Shown piece after piece: positions 10,101 to 17,442 of a stretch of 45,935 bases of DNA. The first letter of the stretch is position 1. The number at the start of each line of letters is the position of its first letter. The stretch spans positions 1 through 45,935 of the forward strand of contig JAIXYL010000005.1 in the NCBI GenBank assembly GCA_027490265.1. Reading direction: 5' to 3'. A program made the position numbers and the translations under genes. Below the pieces are notes generated by a model, which was not told the DNA's origin, did not search any database, and saw only the letters and a list, made by a program, of their open reading frames with translations. Source of the stretch: Sediminibacterium sp. Its GTDB lineage: Bacteria; Bacteroidota; Bacteroidia; Chitinophagales; Chitinophagaceae.

Positions 10101-10688
10101 AAACAAGAGGTCTTCAATCCTGGCCAAATCTTGCTCAGTGGCATCCAATTTATTTTTGGCTTCCTTCTTTCTTGTTTTATAAATGGTAATACCAGCCGCT
10201 TGCTCTAACATTCTTCTTCGGCTGTTCTCTTTGTCCTTGATGATATCGTCTACCATTCCCAATTCAATGATGGCATAACTATCGGTACTAACACCCGTAT
10301 CCAAAAACAAATTATGGATGTCTTTCAGTCTGCAAGTCACATCGTTCAAACGATATTCACTTTCCCCATTTTTATAAAAGCGTCTGGTAACTGTTACGGT
10401 ACTAAATTCAGTAGGCAGTAAATTTTTGGTGTTCTCAAAAGTTAAACTCACTTCAGCCAATCCACTGGCACTTCTGGTTTTACTGCCATTGAAAACCAAA
10501 GCCTCTAAATTCTCACTTCTTAAAGCCGAGATTTTTTGTTCCCCAATCACCCAACGTATGCTGTCGATGATATTGCTTTTTCCACAACCATTTGGTCCAA
10601 TAATCCCAGTGATGCCTTCGTCAAAACTTACCACAGTTTTATCAGCAAAACTTTTAAACCCCTTGATTTCTAATGATTTTAATCTCAC
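7170..10688 (-). CDS. smc: Chromosome segregation protein SMC
   Basis: The 1172-residue SMC ATPase, which with ScpA/ScpB organises and segregates the chromosome. The Walker A motif GPNGCGKS is at 31-38, followed by two long coiled coils (about 170-500 and 665-1000) flanking a hinge at about 510-650. The C-terminal head carries the ABC signature LSGGEKTL and the Walker B region FCILDEVDAPLDD near residue 1100. The length is normal for bacterial SMC. The start is a GTG at 10688, chosen because MRLKSLEIKGFKSFADKT is the canonical N-terminus. scpA and scpB are not in the window. It diverges from a glycosyltransferase gene across 276 bases. Confidence 0.97.
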   Translation of the reverse strand: MRLKSLEIKGFKSFADKTVVSFDEGITGIIGPNGCGKSNIIDSIRWVIGEQKISALRSENLEALVFNGSKTRSASGLAEVSLTFENTKNLLPTEFSTVTVTRRFYKNGESEYRLNDVTCRLKDIHNLFLDTGVSTDSYAIIELGMVDDIIKDKENSRRRMLEQAAGITIYKTRKKEAKNKLDATEQDLARIEDLLFEINNQLKTLESQARKAEKFYEIKKEYKEVAVELAKAALEGFNISYRELTEQQELEQDKKMQLEADIATDEAAIEQEKLAFITQERALQSMQQGFNELQQNLRSTENDKNLASQKLQYLKEKETNLKDFLEKAEGQLKTIGDSIEYSQMQVGEEEANLAVLQDRVTEAKVEVDDKRQAFDEKRSGVDAVRNQYQQFQRNQFDAEKKVAVADTSIQNLQRMQLQLQDERANRLQQLSQLQAESTEKEEALEMKRVDLVQLQEQHEKTKEQIFETQQQLEVLRGELADENRKLDAKRNEYNLLKSLIDSMEGYPESIKFLHKNNDWNHAAPILSDIIYVKEAYRTAVENVLEPYLNYYVVNNLEEGLQAVHLLDQNQKGKANFFLLDQFAQFQNNTHQPANTIKALDVIEVDEQYYKLAEYLLGNVYIGENEEAIRQSNGAVVLEKTGKYVKGKYTLTGGSVGLFEGKKIGRAKNLEKLAEDIQDQESVVSLLKADIQAKHNEVIAFSDQLKEHAIKATEQDINQLTNQVFAAKNKIENLQAAQQNGEQRLTDIEGRLQDEQDAIAETREVLLTLNSQLQETAEQMRNLEQDYQAAEQAYHFASGQFNETNLQLTRQQSKLTTIKQELLFKENQLNDLHEQIKNNTAQLAEAEQAIIDGVAALQEVETLLVELMRNKEAEEVKLNEADQAYYNFRNALQEKESALRLKVKSKEMIDHLVNELKDKLNELKLQLAGMKERLHVEFKIELDDILDQPRTSDTPLEELQAASDRMRKRMDNMGEVNPTAIEAYTEMKKRYDFILEQKNDLVTAKESLLQTILEVEETANQLFLETFNKVRENFQKVFKALFTEEDTADMLMVNPDNLADTGIEIVAKPKGKRPSSITQLSGGEKTLTATALLFAIYLIKPAPFCILDEVDAPLDDANVGKFTQMIKKFSDNSQFIIVTHNKQTMGAVDVIYGVTMQEPGVSKLVPVDFRSLN

Positions 10689-10907
10689 GTTATCGCTGTT
10701 TAGTACCTGCGAACATAAGTTAAAAGACCTAGAATAAATAGTGCCGAAAGCCTATTGTGAATAACAAGTGTAGAACAAAACAAGCGAAAGCCAATACAAG
10801 GATTAATCAATACCAATTAATGACACTTAATTCATTATTATTCAATTATTTAAACAGTTTAACGCGTATTTAATTCAACTAAAATTTTAAACCAACTATG
10901 CACGAGT

Positions 10908-10929
10908 TATCCACTAAAAAAAGTGGATA
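10908..10929. repeat. Perfect 8-bp inverted repeat with DnaA-box-like arms in the smc/glycosyltransferase gap
   Basis: TATCCACT (10908-10915) and AGTGGATA (10922-10929) are perfect complements around a loop of six A. With the preceding T the left arm reads TTATCCACT, one base from the DnaA box TTATCCACA. The flanking stretch from about 10800 to 10900 is strongly AT-rich. There is no T-tract after the stem, so it is not a typical terminator. It could be a protein-binding dyad or an mRNA hairpin. The rest of the 276-base gap shows no gene. Confidence 0.5.
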
Positions 10930-10952
10930 GATGGGCTGCTCCAGATTGAAAC

Positions 10953-10960
10953 TATATTTG
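10953..10960 (+). promoter_or_regulatory. -7 promoter box for the glycosyltransferase pair
   Basis: TATATTTG is an exact TAnnTTTG match that ends only 4 bases before the ATG at 10965. If used, transcription would begin at or next to the start codon, giving a leaderless mRNA. A -33 TTG is not evident at the usual spacing. Confidence 0.45.
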
Positions 10961-10964
10961 TTAG

Positions 10965-12173
10965 ATGTCGGCCATTATTTTTACGGTTACCAACGATATC
11001 AGCTATGATCAGCGGATGCAAAGAATCTGCAGCAGTCTGGCTGCAGCTGGGCATCAGGTAAGCATTATTGGTGTTCAACGACCAGATTCAATCCCCCTAG
11101 TGCCAATGGACTTGTATGGCGCTAGTTATCAACAAAAGCGATTGCCTTGCTTTTTTCAAACAGGCCCGTTATTTTACCTAGAATTTAATTTGAGGTTACT
11201 AGTGCTATTATGTTCATTTTCATATGATATAGCTTGTGCAATTGATTTAGATACCATCCTACCCGTTTGGCTGGCCACCAGTTGGAGAGGCAAGCAAAGA
11301 GTATACGATGCGCACGAATACTTTACAGACATGAAGGAAGTAAGAACCAGACCTGCCGTACAAAGGGTCTGGAAATGGATAGAAAAGCGCACCATTCCAA
11401 AATTTCAAAAGGCTTACACCGTGAATCACCAATTGGCTGAGCGATTCTGGGACGCATTTCACATTAAATTTGAAGTCATTCGCAACCTACCGACCTTGGG
11501 AATATCGAGCAATAACTTGCCCAATCTTCAGCACATAGAAGCCGACGTTTTGGCAGATACACCGGGTTTTGGGACTAAAAATAATGTTTATTTTAGTTCA
11601 AATAAACTGAATCAACTACTTAATAATCAGCTTAAATGCAAATTTATATTATATCAAGGTGCGGTAAACCATGGAAGAGGTTTTGAGCAACTGATTCCAG
11701 CCATGCAATGGGTAGATGCGCCGCTGTTAATTGTGGGCAAAGGCAACTTCTTAACACAAACTACCGCCCTGATCAAGCAGTACCAACTTCAAGAAAAGGT
11801 CTTCCTCCATCCCCCCTTACCCCCAGCTGAATTAAAACAATTAACCCCCTTGGCCCATTTTGGCCTAACCATTTTTGAAGCAGCAGGGGTAAATCAATAT
11901 TATTCTTTGGCCAACCGCTTCTTTGATTATATGGCAGCCGGCATTCCACAAGTGTGCGTGAATTATCCCCTTTATGCCGAATTGGTTCAACAATATCCCA
12001 TCGCCTTGTTAATCAATGACATCGAATCAAGAACCATTAGCCAAGCAATGAACAATTTGCTGACTGATGCTGTTCTATACAGCAGACTCCGGCAAGAATG
12101 CCCCAAAGCAGCAAAAGGGTTGAACTGGGAAAATGAGTCGATTAAATTAATCGCGTTTTATAGCAGCCTGTAA
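10965..12173 (+). CDS. Glycosyltransferase, GT-B fold (GT4-like)
   Basis: A 402-residue protein with two Rossmann-like halves. The N-terminus (IIFTVTNDISYDQRMQRI, then a GHQV strand-turn) is typical of GT-B enzymes, as is YDAHEYFTDMKEVR near residue 120. The C-terminal nucleotide-sugar domain contains LYQGAVNHGRGFEQLI, LLIVGKG and the acidic FGLTIFEA block with RFFDYMAAGIPQV, the EX7E-like region of GT4. It probably builds a cell-surface or extracellular glycan; donor and acceptor are unknown. There is no membrane helix. The start ATG lies 4 bases after a promoter box. A second glycosyltransferase follows after one base. Confidence 0.85.
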   Translation: MSAIIFTVTNDISYDQRMQRICSSLAAAGHQVSIIGVQRPDSIPLVPMDLYGASYQQKRLPCFFQTGPLFYLEFNLRLLVLLCSFSYDIACAIDLDTILPVWLATSWRGKQRVYDAHEYFTDMKEVRTRPAVQRVWKWIEKRTIPKFQKAYTVNHQLAERFWDAFHIKFEVIRNLPTLGISSNNLPNLQHIEADVLADTPGFGTKNNVYFSSNKLNQLLNNQLKCKFILYQGAVNHGRGFEQLIPAMQWVDAPLLIVGKGNFLTQTTALIKQYQLQEKVFLHPPLPPAELKQLTPLAHFGLTIFEAAGVNQYYSLANRFFDYMAAGIPQVCVNYPLYAELVQQYPIALLINDIESRTISQAMNNLLTDAVLYSRLRQECPKAAKGLNWENESIKLIAFYSSL

Positions 12174-12174
12174 T

Positions 12175-13299
12175 TTGGAAAAGCATTTACATATCATTTC
12201 ATTTGACGTACCATACCCCACCAACTATGGGGGGGCCAACGACGTGTTTTATAAACTCCCTGCTTTTCAAGCCCAGGGGATTAAGGTCCATTTTCATTGT
12301 TTCGACTATGGCCGTGGTGAGCAAGCCATCCTGAACCAATATTGTGAATCGGTGCATTACTACCAAAGGACCCAAGGGCACAAAGGCTTCTCGAGCAAGC
12401 TCCCTTATATTGTTAGCAGTAGAATCAACGAAACCCTGTATCAAAATCTTTTACAAGATAGCCACCCAATTTTCATGGAAGGGGTACACTGTACCTATTT
12501 ACTTCAAGACGACCGATTTAAGCACAGACCTTGTTTTGTAAGACTGCACAATGTTGAATACCAATATTATGAAGACCTCTACAAAAATGCTCGATCTCTG
12601 TTTAAAAAAGCCTATTACTGGAATGAATCTCGTCTGTTGAAAAAGTATGAAGCCGGATTGGTGGATAAAGCCACATTCTGGGGCGTAAAAGAGGCAGACA
12701 ATGATGTATACCGTAATGAATTTGGTTGCCGCAATATTGAGGAACTGTCTTTATATATTCCAGATTGGACGGTAAGTGGCCAAGAAGGCATTGGGTCTTA
12801 TTGTTTGTACCATGGCGACCTGAGCATTGAAGCCAATGAAAAAGCCGCCATTTGGTTATTAGAAAAAGTCTTTAATAAACTAGAGATCCCCTTTGTAATA
12901 GCGGGCAAAAATCCTTCAGAAAAATTAAAGACCATTGCTTATGCCAGTAATTATGCTTGTGTGGTAGGCAACCCTAGTGAAAAAGAAATGCAAGACATGA
13001 TTGCCAAAGCCCATATTCATTTATTGCCTTCTTATATTCACACGGGCATGAAAATGAAACTGCTCAATGCCTTGTACAATGGACGTCATGTAGTAGTGAA
13101 TGAAGCAACCATAGCCGATTCGGGATTAGAACCGCTTTGCCATGTAGGCACCACCGCCAATGCGTTCAGAGATTTGGTGGCGCAGTTATACCATCAACCA
13201 TTTACTGAAGACGAAATCAGACTACGCAAAAAAATCCTCCTGCCCCGTTTCAATAACGAAGCCAATGCTAAAAAACAAGTAGGGTGGATCTGGGGTTAA
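12175..13299 (+). CDS. Glycosyltransferase, GT-B fold, TTG start
   Basis: A 374-residue glycosyltransferase-like protein. The N-terminus (HIISFDVPYPTNYGGANDV) matches the glycine-rich donor-site loop of GT4-type enzymes. LVDKATFWGVKEAD is near residue 160. In the C-terminal half YHGDLSIEANEKAA, FVIAGKNPS and HIHLLPSYIHTGMKMKLLNAL follow the usual GT-B order. The usual EX7E acidic pair is not clear, since the region reads HTGMKMKLLNALYNGRHVV. I chose the TTG at 12175 because the domain begins immediately after it and no ATG fits. It starts one base after the upstream stop, so translation is probably coupled. Its stop overlaps the convergent ftsE stop. Confidence 0.8.
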   Translation: MEKHLHIISFDVPYPTNYGGANDVFYKLPAFQAQGIKVHFHCFDYGRGEQAILNQYCESVHYYQRTQGHKGFSSKLPYIVSSRINETLYQNLLQDSHPIFMEGVHCTYLLQDDRFKHRPCFVRLHNVEYQYYEDLYKNARSLFKKAYYWNESRLLKKYEAGLVDKATFWGVKEADNDVYRNEFGCRNIEELSLYIPDWTVSGQEGIGSYCLYHGDLSIEANEKAAIWLLEKVFNKLEIPFVIAGKNPSEKLKTIAYASNYACVVGNPSEKEMQDMIAKAHIHLLPSYIHTGMKMKLLNALYNGRHVVVNEATIADSGLEPLCHVGTTANAFRDLVAQLYHQPFTEDEIRLRKKILLPRFNNEANAKKQVGWIWG

Positions 13300-13976
13300 T
13301 GCGATGCACTGTCCGCTACTCTTCCATTCTCGGTCTTTAACATCCGACTCGGATAGCGATTGATTACAATAAAATCGTGGGTGGCCATTACTACAGAAGT
13401 ACCGTAATCCTTTGCAATCTGAAACAGCAATTGCATGATTTCATCACTGGTTTCTGGGTCTAAATTACCCGTAGGTTCATCAGCCAAAATAAGTTTGGGG
13501 GAATTGAGCAGCGCACGGGCAATTTCTACACGTTGTTGTTCGCCACCACTCATTTCAAATGGCATTTTAAAGCCCTTGCTTTTGAGACCCACTTTTTCTA
13601 AAACGTCGTTGATTTTTTCTTCTATCAAGCGTTCGTCTTTCCAGCCAGTGGCTTTTAAAACAAACTTTAAATTTTCATGTACATTTCGATCGGTCAGTAA
13701 TTGAAAGTCCTGAAATACTACCCCAAGATTCCTACGCAAAAAAGGTACTTTCTTCCAATCCATACCCCTCAAATCGAACCCAACTACTGATGCTTCGCCC
13801 TCGGTTAAAGTTAATTCGCCATACAAGGTTTTTAACAAACTACTTTTGCCCGTACCTGTTTTTCCAACTAAGTACACAAACTCGCCTTTTTGTATGGTAA
13901 AATTAACGTCTTGCAAAATCAGACTATTACTCTGGTAAATATTGACGTTCTTTAAAGAGACTACTGTTTCAGACAT
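13296..13976 (-). CDS. ftsE: FtsE-type ABC transporter ATP-binding protein
   Basis: A 226-residue ABC ATPase of the FtsE/LolD class. Walker A GKTGTGKS is at 38-45, the Q-loop is in FQDFQLL, the signature is [15 protein letters not shown], Walker B is [13 protein letters not shown] and the switch histidine is in VMATHD. FtsE works with the membrane protein FtsX to activate septal peptidoglycan hydrolases. No ftsX is adjacent, so the FtsE assignment rests on sequence style alone, and a LolD/MacB-like ATPase is the alternative. It is a single-gene unit with the best promoter in the window (TTG-N17-TATATTTG) and overlaps the convergent glycosyltransferase stop by 4 bases. Confidence 0.85.
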   Translation of the reverse strand: MSETVVSLKNVNIYQSNSLILQDVNFTIQKGEFVYLVGKTGTGKSSLLKTLYGELTLTEGEASVVGFDLRGMDWKKVPFLRRNLGVVFQDFQLLTDRNVHENLKFVLKATGWKDERLIEEKINDVLEKVGLKSKGFKMPFEMSGGEQQRVEIARALLNSPKLILADEPTGNLDPETSDEIMQLLFQIAKDYGTSVVMATHDFIVINRYPSRMLKTENGRVADSASH

Positions 13977-13997
13977 AATGTTGATAATATAGTGTTA

Positions 13998-14025
13998 CAA
14001 ATATACGGGCATCGCCCATAAGCAA
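13998..14025 (-). promoter_or_regulatory. Full Bacteroidota promoter for ftsE
   Basis: On the minus strand a TTG (14025-14023) is followed after 17 bases by TATATTTG (14005-13998), matching the -33/-7 architecture of the phylum. The box lies 21 bases before the ftsE ATG. Both elements are present, unlike at the other boxes in this window. The promoter sits in the 52-base gap behind purM, implying separate transcription. Confidence 0.6.
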
Positions 14026-14028
14026 CCG

Positions 14029-15210
14029 TTAATATTGATAAGCTACTTCTCCAAATGCGCCTTTTAACAATAAAGACGATTGACTGTTTTGCGCAGCTTC
14101 TACCCGACCGACTATTTGGGCATCAATGCCCAAGCTTGCAGCTGTGGCAATCATGTCATTGGCGGTATTAGCATCAGTAAATATTTCTAACCGATGCCCC
14201 ATATTAAATACCTGGTACATTTCACGCCAATCTGCACCAGAGTTTTCTTTGATGATGTTGAAAACGGGCGGCGGTGTAAACAAATGGTCTTTTACAATAT
14301 GCAATGGCTTTGGCAAATACTTCATACACTTGGTTTGACCACCTCCACTGCAATGAATCACCCCATGTATTTGATTGAAATGATGGTCTAATAAGCGTTT
14401 CATTAAAGGCGCATAGGTTCTGGTAGGTGACAACAACAATTTGCCAATGGAGATATACTTCCCATTAATATTAATGGTATCCGACATTTTATTTTTACCA
14501 ATGTACACCACTTTGTCTTGTAACCTGGGCTCAAAAGACTCAGGATATTGACGGGCATACATTTTATCTAACACATCGTGTCTTGCACTGGTTAATCCAT
14601 TACTGCCTAAACCACTATTGTATTCCGTTTCATAATGCGCTTGACCCGCACTGGCAAAGCCAACAATCACATCGCCTTCTGCAATTAAATCGTTGGTAAT
14701 TAATTTATTCTTAGGCCATCTAGACGTCATAGTGCCATTGACTGCAACCGTTCTGACCACATCTCCAACATCTGCCGTTTCTCCACCCAAATAATGGATA
14801 TGAACACCGTATGTTTTTAAGGTATCAAAGAAGGCTTGAGTACCGTTGATAATGGCTTCTAGGATATCGCCATTGATTAACAATTTATTCCGATCAATGG
14901 TACTTGAAAACAACAATTGATCGGTTACCCCAACACAAAGCAAATCGTCTAAATTCATAGCAACAGCATCTTGTGCAATCCCTTTCCACACCGATAAGTC
15001 TCCGGTTTCTTTCCAATACAAATAAGCCAGAATACTTTTGGTGCCGGCCCCATCTGCATGCATGATATTCACCCATTCAGGATCATTGCACAAAAAATCT
15101 GGATAAATTTTACAAAACGCATGGGCATACAACCCCTGATCTAGTTTTTGAATGGCTTGATGCACTTCTTCCTTTTGAGCAGACACTCCGCGTTGCGCGT
15201 ATAAAGACAT
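14029..15210 (-). CDS. purM: Phosphoribosylformylglycinamidine cyclo-ligase (AIR synthase)
   Basis: A 393-residue PurM that closes the imidazole ring (FGAM + ATP to AIR), the fifth step of purine synthesis. Recognisable blocks are MHADGAGTKS (the ATP-loop region) around residue 50, DAVAMNLDDLLCVGV near 90, LGGETADVGD near 145 and GSNGLTSARHD near 205. It is longer than the roughly 345-residue enterobacterial enzyme but matches the extended Bacteroidota form. It diverges from ribF, with a -7 box for each gene in the 110-base gap. No other pur gene is nearby. Confidence 0.93.
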   Translation of the reverse strand: MSLYAQRGVSAQKEEVHQAIQKLDQGLYAHAFCKIYPDFLCNDPEWVNIMHADGAGTKSILAYLYWKETGDLSVWKGIAQDAVAMNLDDLLCVGVTDQLLFSSTIDRNKLLINGDILEAIINGTQAFFDTLKTYGVHIHYLGGETADVGDVVRTVAVNGTMTSRWPKNKLITNDLIAEGDVIVGFASAGQAHYETEYNSGLGSNGLTSARHDVLDKMYARQYPESFEPRLQDKVVYIGKNKMSDTININGKYISIGKLLLSPTRTYAPLMKRLLDHHFNQIHGVIHCSGGGQTKCMKYLPKPLHIVKDHLFTPPPVFNIIKENSGADWREMYQVFNMGHRLEIFTDANTANDMIATAASLGIDAQIVGRVEAAQNSQSSLLLKGAFGEVAYQY

Positions 15211-15250
15211 GGTTTACCCTATTTTTTGGTTTGATCTAAATGAAACGCTG

Positions 15251-15258
15251 CAAAGGTA
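15251..15258 (-). promoter_or_regulatory. -7 promoter box for purM
   Basis: The minus strand reads TACCTTTG, an exact TAnnTTTG match 40 bases before the purM ATG. A TTTG lies 15 bases further upstream (15277-15274), closer than the usual spacing for a -33 element. It faces the ribF box in the same divergent gap. Confidence 0.45.
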
Positions 15259-15303
15259 CAAAAAGGGGGTATGCAAAGGGAAGGAACTTTGCGTTGGAGT
15301 ACT

Positions 15304-15311
15304 TACTTTTG
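15304..15311 (+). promoter_or_regulatory. -7 promoter box for ribF
   Basis: TACTTTTG matches TAnnTTTG exactly and ends 9 bases before the ATG at 15321. This supports 15321 as the true ribF start, because the upstream ATG at 15240 would lie outside a transcript starting here. No -33 TTG is seen at a normal distance. Confidence 0.5.
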
Positions 15312-15320
15312 CGCCTGATT

Positions 15321-16253
15321 ATGAAGGTACATCGTGAATTGGCGCCCTCGCTTCCAAGTTTTAATAATGCCGTGATTACCATTGGTACGTTCGACGGCGT
15401 ACACCAAGGTCATCAACAGATTTTGGCCCAAATGAAAGCGGAAGCTGCAAGGGTGAATGGCGAAACGGTCATCATTACTTTTCACCCCCACCCTCGCAAA
15501 ATAGTATCTTCTGTTCCTGGCGATATCAAATTGATCAATACATTACAAGAGAAAATCCGTTTATTGGAACAAGCTGGTATTGACCATTTGGTGGTGATTC
15601 CATTTGACCATGTATTTGCCAATCAATCTGCAGAAGATTATATCCACCATTTTTTATACCAATATTTCAAACCAAGCGTCATCATCATCGGGTACGATCA
15701 TCGGTTTGGCAAAGGCAGAAAGGGGGATTATCACTTGCTGGAACAATATGGCCGCGAACTGGGTTTTGAGGTCAAAGAAATTTCTGAGGAAATGTTGAAC
15801 CAAGTGGTGATTAGTTCTACCCGCATAAGAGAAGCACTTCTCAACAACGATATCGACACAGCCAATCATTTTCTTGGTTACCCTTATTTTTTTGAAGGAC
15901 TGGTTGTTGAAGGCAATAAAATTGGCCGAACCATTGGATTTCCTACCGCCAATATGCATATCAGCAGCGAAGAAAAATTGATTCCCGCCAATGGGGTTTA
16001 TGCAGTGCGTATTTCCATGGATTCAGAATTGTTTATTGGCATGATGAATATTGGCGTTCGGCCCACTGTTGACGGCAAGAAACGGGTGATTGAAGTCAAT
16101 ATCTTTGATTTCAATCGAGACATTTATGGCAAAACCTTAGTGATTCGCTTAGCGCATTTTTTAAGAGGTGAAGTCAAGTTCAATGGCCTAGATGAATTGA
16201 AAGCCCAGTTGAATGCTGACAGAAATCAGGCCATGCAGCTGTTTGCGTCTTAG
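15321..16253 (+). CDS. ribF: Bifunctional riboflavin kinase / FAD synthetase
   Basis: A 310-residue enzyme that makes FMN and then FAD from riboflavin. The N-terminal nucleotidyltransferase domain has GTFDGVHQGHQ (the HxGH-type motif), TFHPHPRK and ISSTRIREAL. The C-terminal flavokinase domain has GNKIGRTIGFPTANM and GVYAVRI. An in-frame ATG at 15240 would add 27 basic residues that do not look like RibF. I chose 15321 because the family start (a short lead into VITIGTFDG) and a promoter box both fit it. It converges on holA with a 49-base gap in which I see no clear terminator. Confidence 0.93.
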   Translation: MKVHRELAPSLPSFNNAVITIGTFDGVHQGHQQILAQMKAEAARVNGETVIITFHPHPRKIVSSVPGDIKLINTLQEKIRLLEQAGIDHLVVIPFDHVFANQSAEDYIHHFLYQYFKPSVIIIGYDHRFGKGRKGDYHLLEQYGRELGFEVKEISEEMLNQVVISSTRIREALLNNDIDTANHFLGYPYFFEGLVVEGNKIGRTIGFPTANMHISSEEKLIPANGVYAVRISMDSELFIGMMNIGVRPTVDGKKRVIEVNIFDFNRDIYGKTLVIRLAHFLRGEVKFNGLDELKAQLNADRNQAMQLFAS

Positions 16254-16302
16254 TTGCTGTTCGCTTCATGAAACCCAATCAGCGTGTACCATACACTAGT
16301 TA

Positions 16303-17304
16303 CTAGGCCATAATTTTTACCACCAACTCTTTCATTAATCCAGCATCATTGGCCGATCCATTGTGTACGCCCAAACTTCTTAAATTGTATTCATGCAATA
16401 ACAATAAGACCCTTTCTACGGAAGGGAAATCATATTTGCGCGCGGCGGCGTAATAATCTTTGATAAAAAAAGGCGAAACACCCAGCGCCGCCGCAGCGCT
16501 GCTTTCACTGGCATTCGACAAAGAAAGCAGAACATATAATTTACTGAAGAAATTAAATACCGAAGGCAATACCAATTGAATAGGCCCTGCTTTAGGATTA
16601 GATTCAAAATATTGGATGATGCGAATGCTTTTAGCCAGATCCCGCTGAGCAATAGCTGCTTGCAATTCAAAGGCATTGAACTCTTTGCTCACCCCAATAA
16701 AATTTTCAACATCGTCTTCAGTAATGGATCGTCTTGTGCCCAAATTAAGCATCAGTTTTTGGATCTCATTTTCAATCCTACTCAAGTCGTTGCCAATATG
16801 ATCTACCAAAATAATTAAAGCCTTCGGCGCAATGGTCAAGCCATGGCTTTTGACAATATTGCCTGCCCAATCGGGTAATTGATTGTCGTACAGTTTCTTG
16901 GTAGTGAGGATCTCTGCTTTGGATTTTTTAAGCGCCCCAGCCAGTTTACCACGACCATCTAATTTTTTTTCTTTGTGGCTGACAATGAAAATGGTAGAAC
17001 TAAGCGGGTTTTCAATATAGCCCAAGAGCTTTTCAATCTCCCGCATTTGCTGGGCTTCTTTTAACAATACCACTTGCTTTTCAGCAAACATCGGGTAACG
17101 TTTACAAGCATTCACCACATCCGCCCATTCGGCATCTTTCCCGTAGAAAATGGTCAAATTAAACTCAGCTTCTGCAGGCGTTAATAAACTTTTCTCGGCA
17201 TAATCTACCAATACATCAATAAAGTAGGCTTCCTCTCCTTCTAACCAGTAAATGGGCTTAAAGCTATTTTTCTTCCAATCAGAGAGAATTTTTTCAGCAG
17301 ACAT
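16303..17304 (-). CDS. holA: DNA polymerase III delta subunit
   Basis: A 333-residue delta subunit of the clamp loader, which opens the beta clamp. The N-terminal AAA+-like domain begins with a characteristic lead (WLEGEEAYFIDVLVDY, then FNLTIFYGKDAEW) and continues with RYPMFAEKQVVLLKEAQQM and STIFIVSHKEKKLDGRGKL. There is no functional P-loop, as is normal for delta. The C-terminal collar domain includes VENFIGVSKEFNAFELQAAIAQRD. A CATCTTTG sequence just upstream on the minus strand is one mismatch from the -7 box and again almost abuts the ATG. Confidence 0.9.
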   Translation of the reverse strand: MSAEKILSDWKKNSFKPIYWLEGEEAYFIDVLVDYAEKSLLTPAEAEFNLTIFYGKDAEWADVVNACKRYPMFAEKQVVLLKEAQQMREIEKLLGYIENPLSSTIFIVSHKEKKLDGRGKLAGALKKSKAEILTTKKLYDNQLPDWAGNIVKSHGLTIAPKALIILVDHIGNDLSRIENEIQKLMLNLGTRRSITEDDVENFIGVSKEFNAFELQAAIAQRDLAKSIRIIQYFESNPKAGPIQLVLPSVFNFFSKLYVLLSLSNASESSAAAALGVSPFFIKDYYAAARKYDFPSVERVLLLLHEYNLRSLGVHNGSANDAGLMKELVVKIMA

Positions 17305-17442
17305 GTCGCAAAGATGCCAAAGACAAAAGGAAATTCCATATTGAAAAGGGCTTTTTTGTACACAAATTCAAGATGTATTCAAATTTTGGCACGGTTTTGG
17401 AAAATAAGTGCCTGAAGCAATCATTTTTAAAAATTTCGTTTT

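Noticed and set aside
10908..10929. Chromosomal replication origin
   Set aside because: Only one dyad with an imperfect DnaA-box match is present and no dnaA, dnaN or rpmH is nearby. Kept only as a low-level finding.
10965..13299. Large exopolysaccharide cluster
   Set aside because: Only two glycosyltransferases are present, flanked by smc and ftsE, with no Wzx, Wzy, chain-length or export gene.
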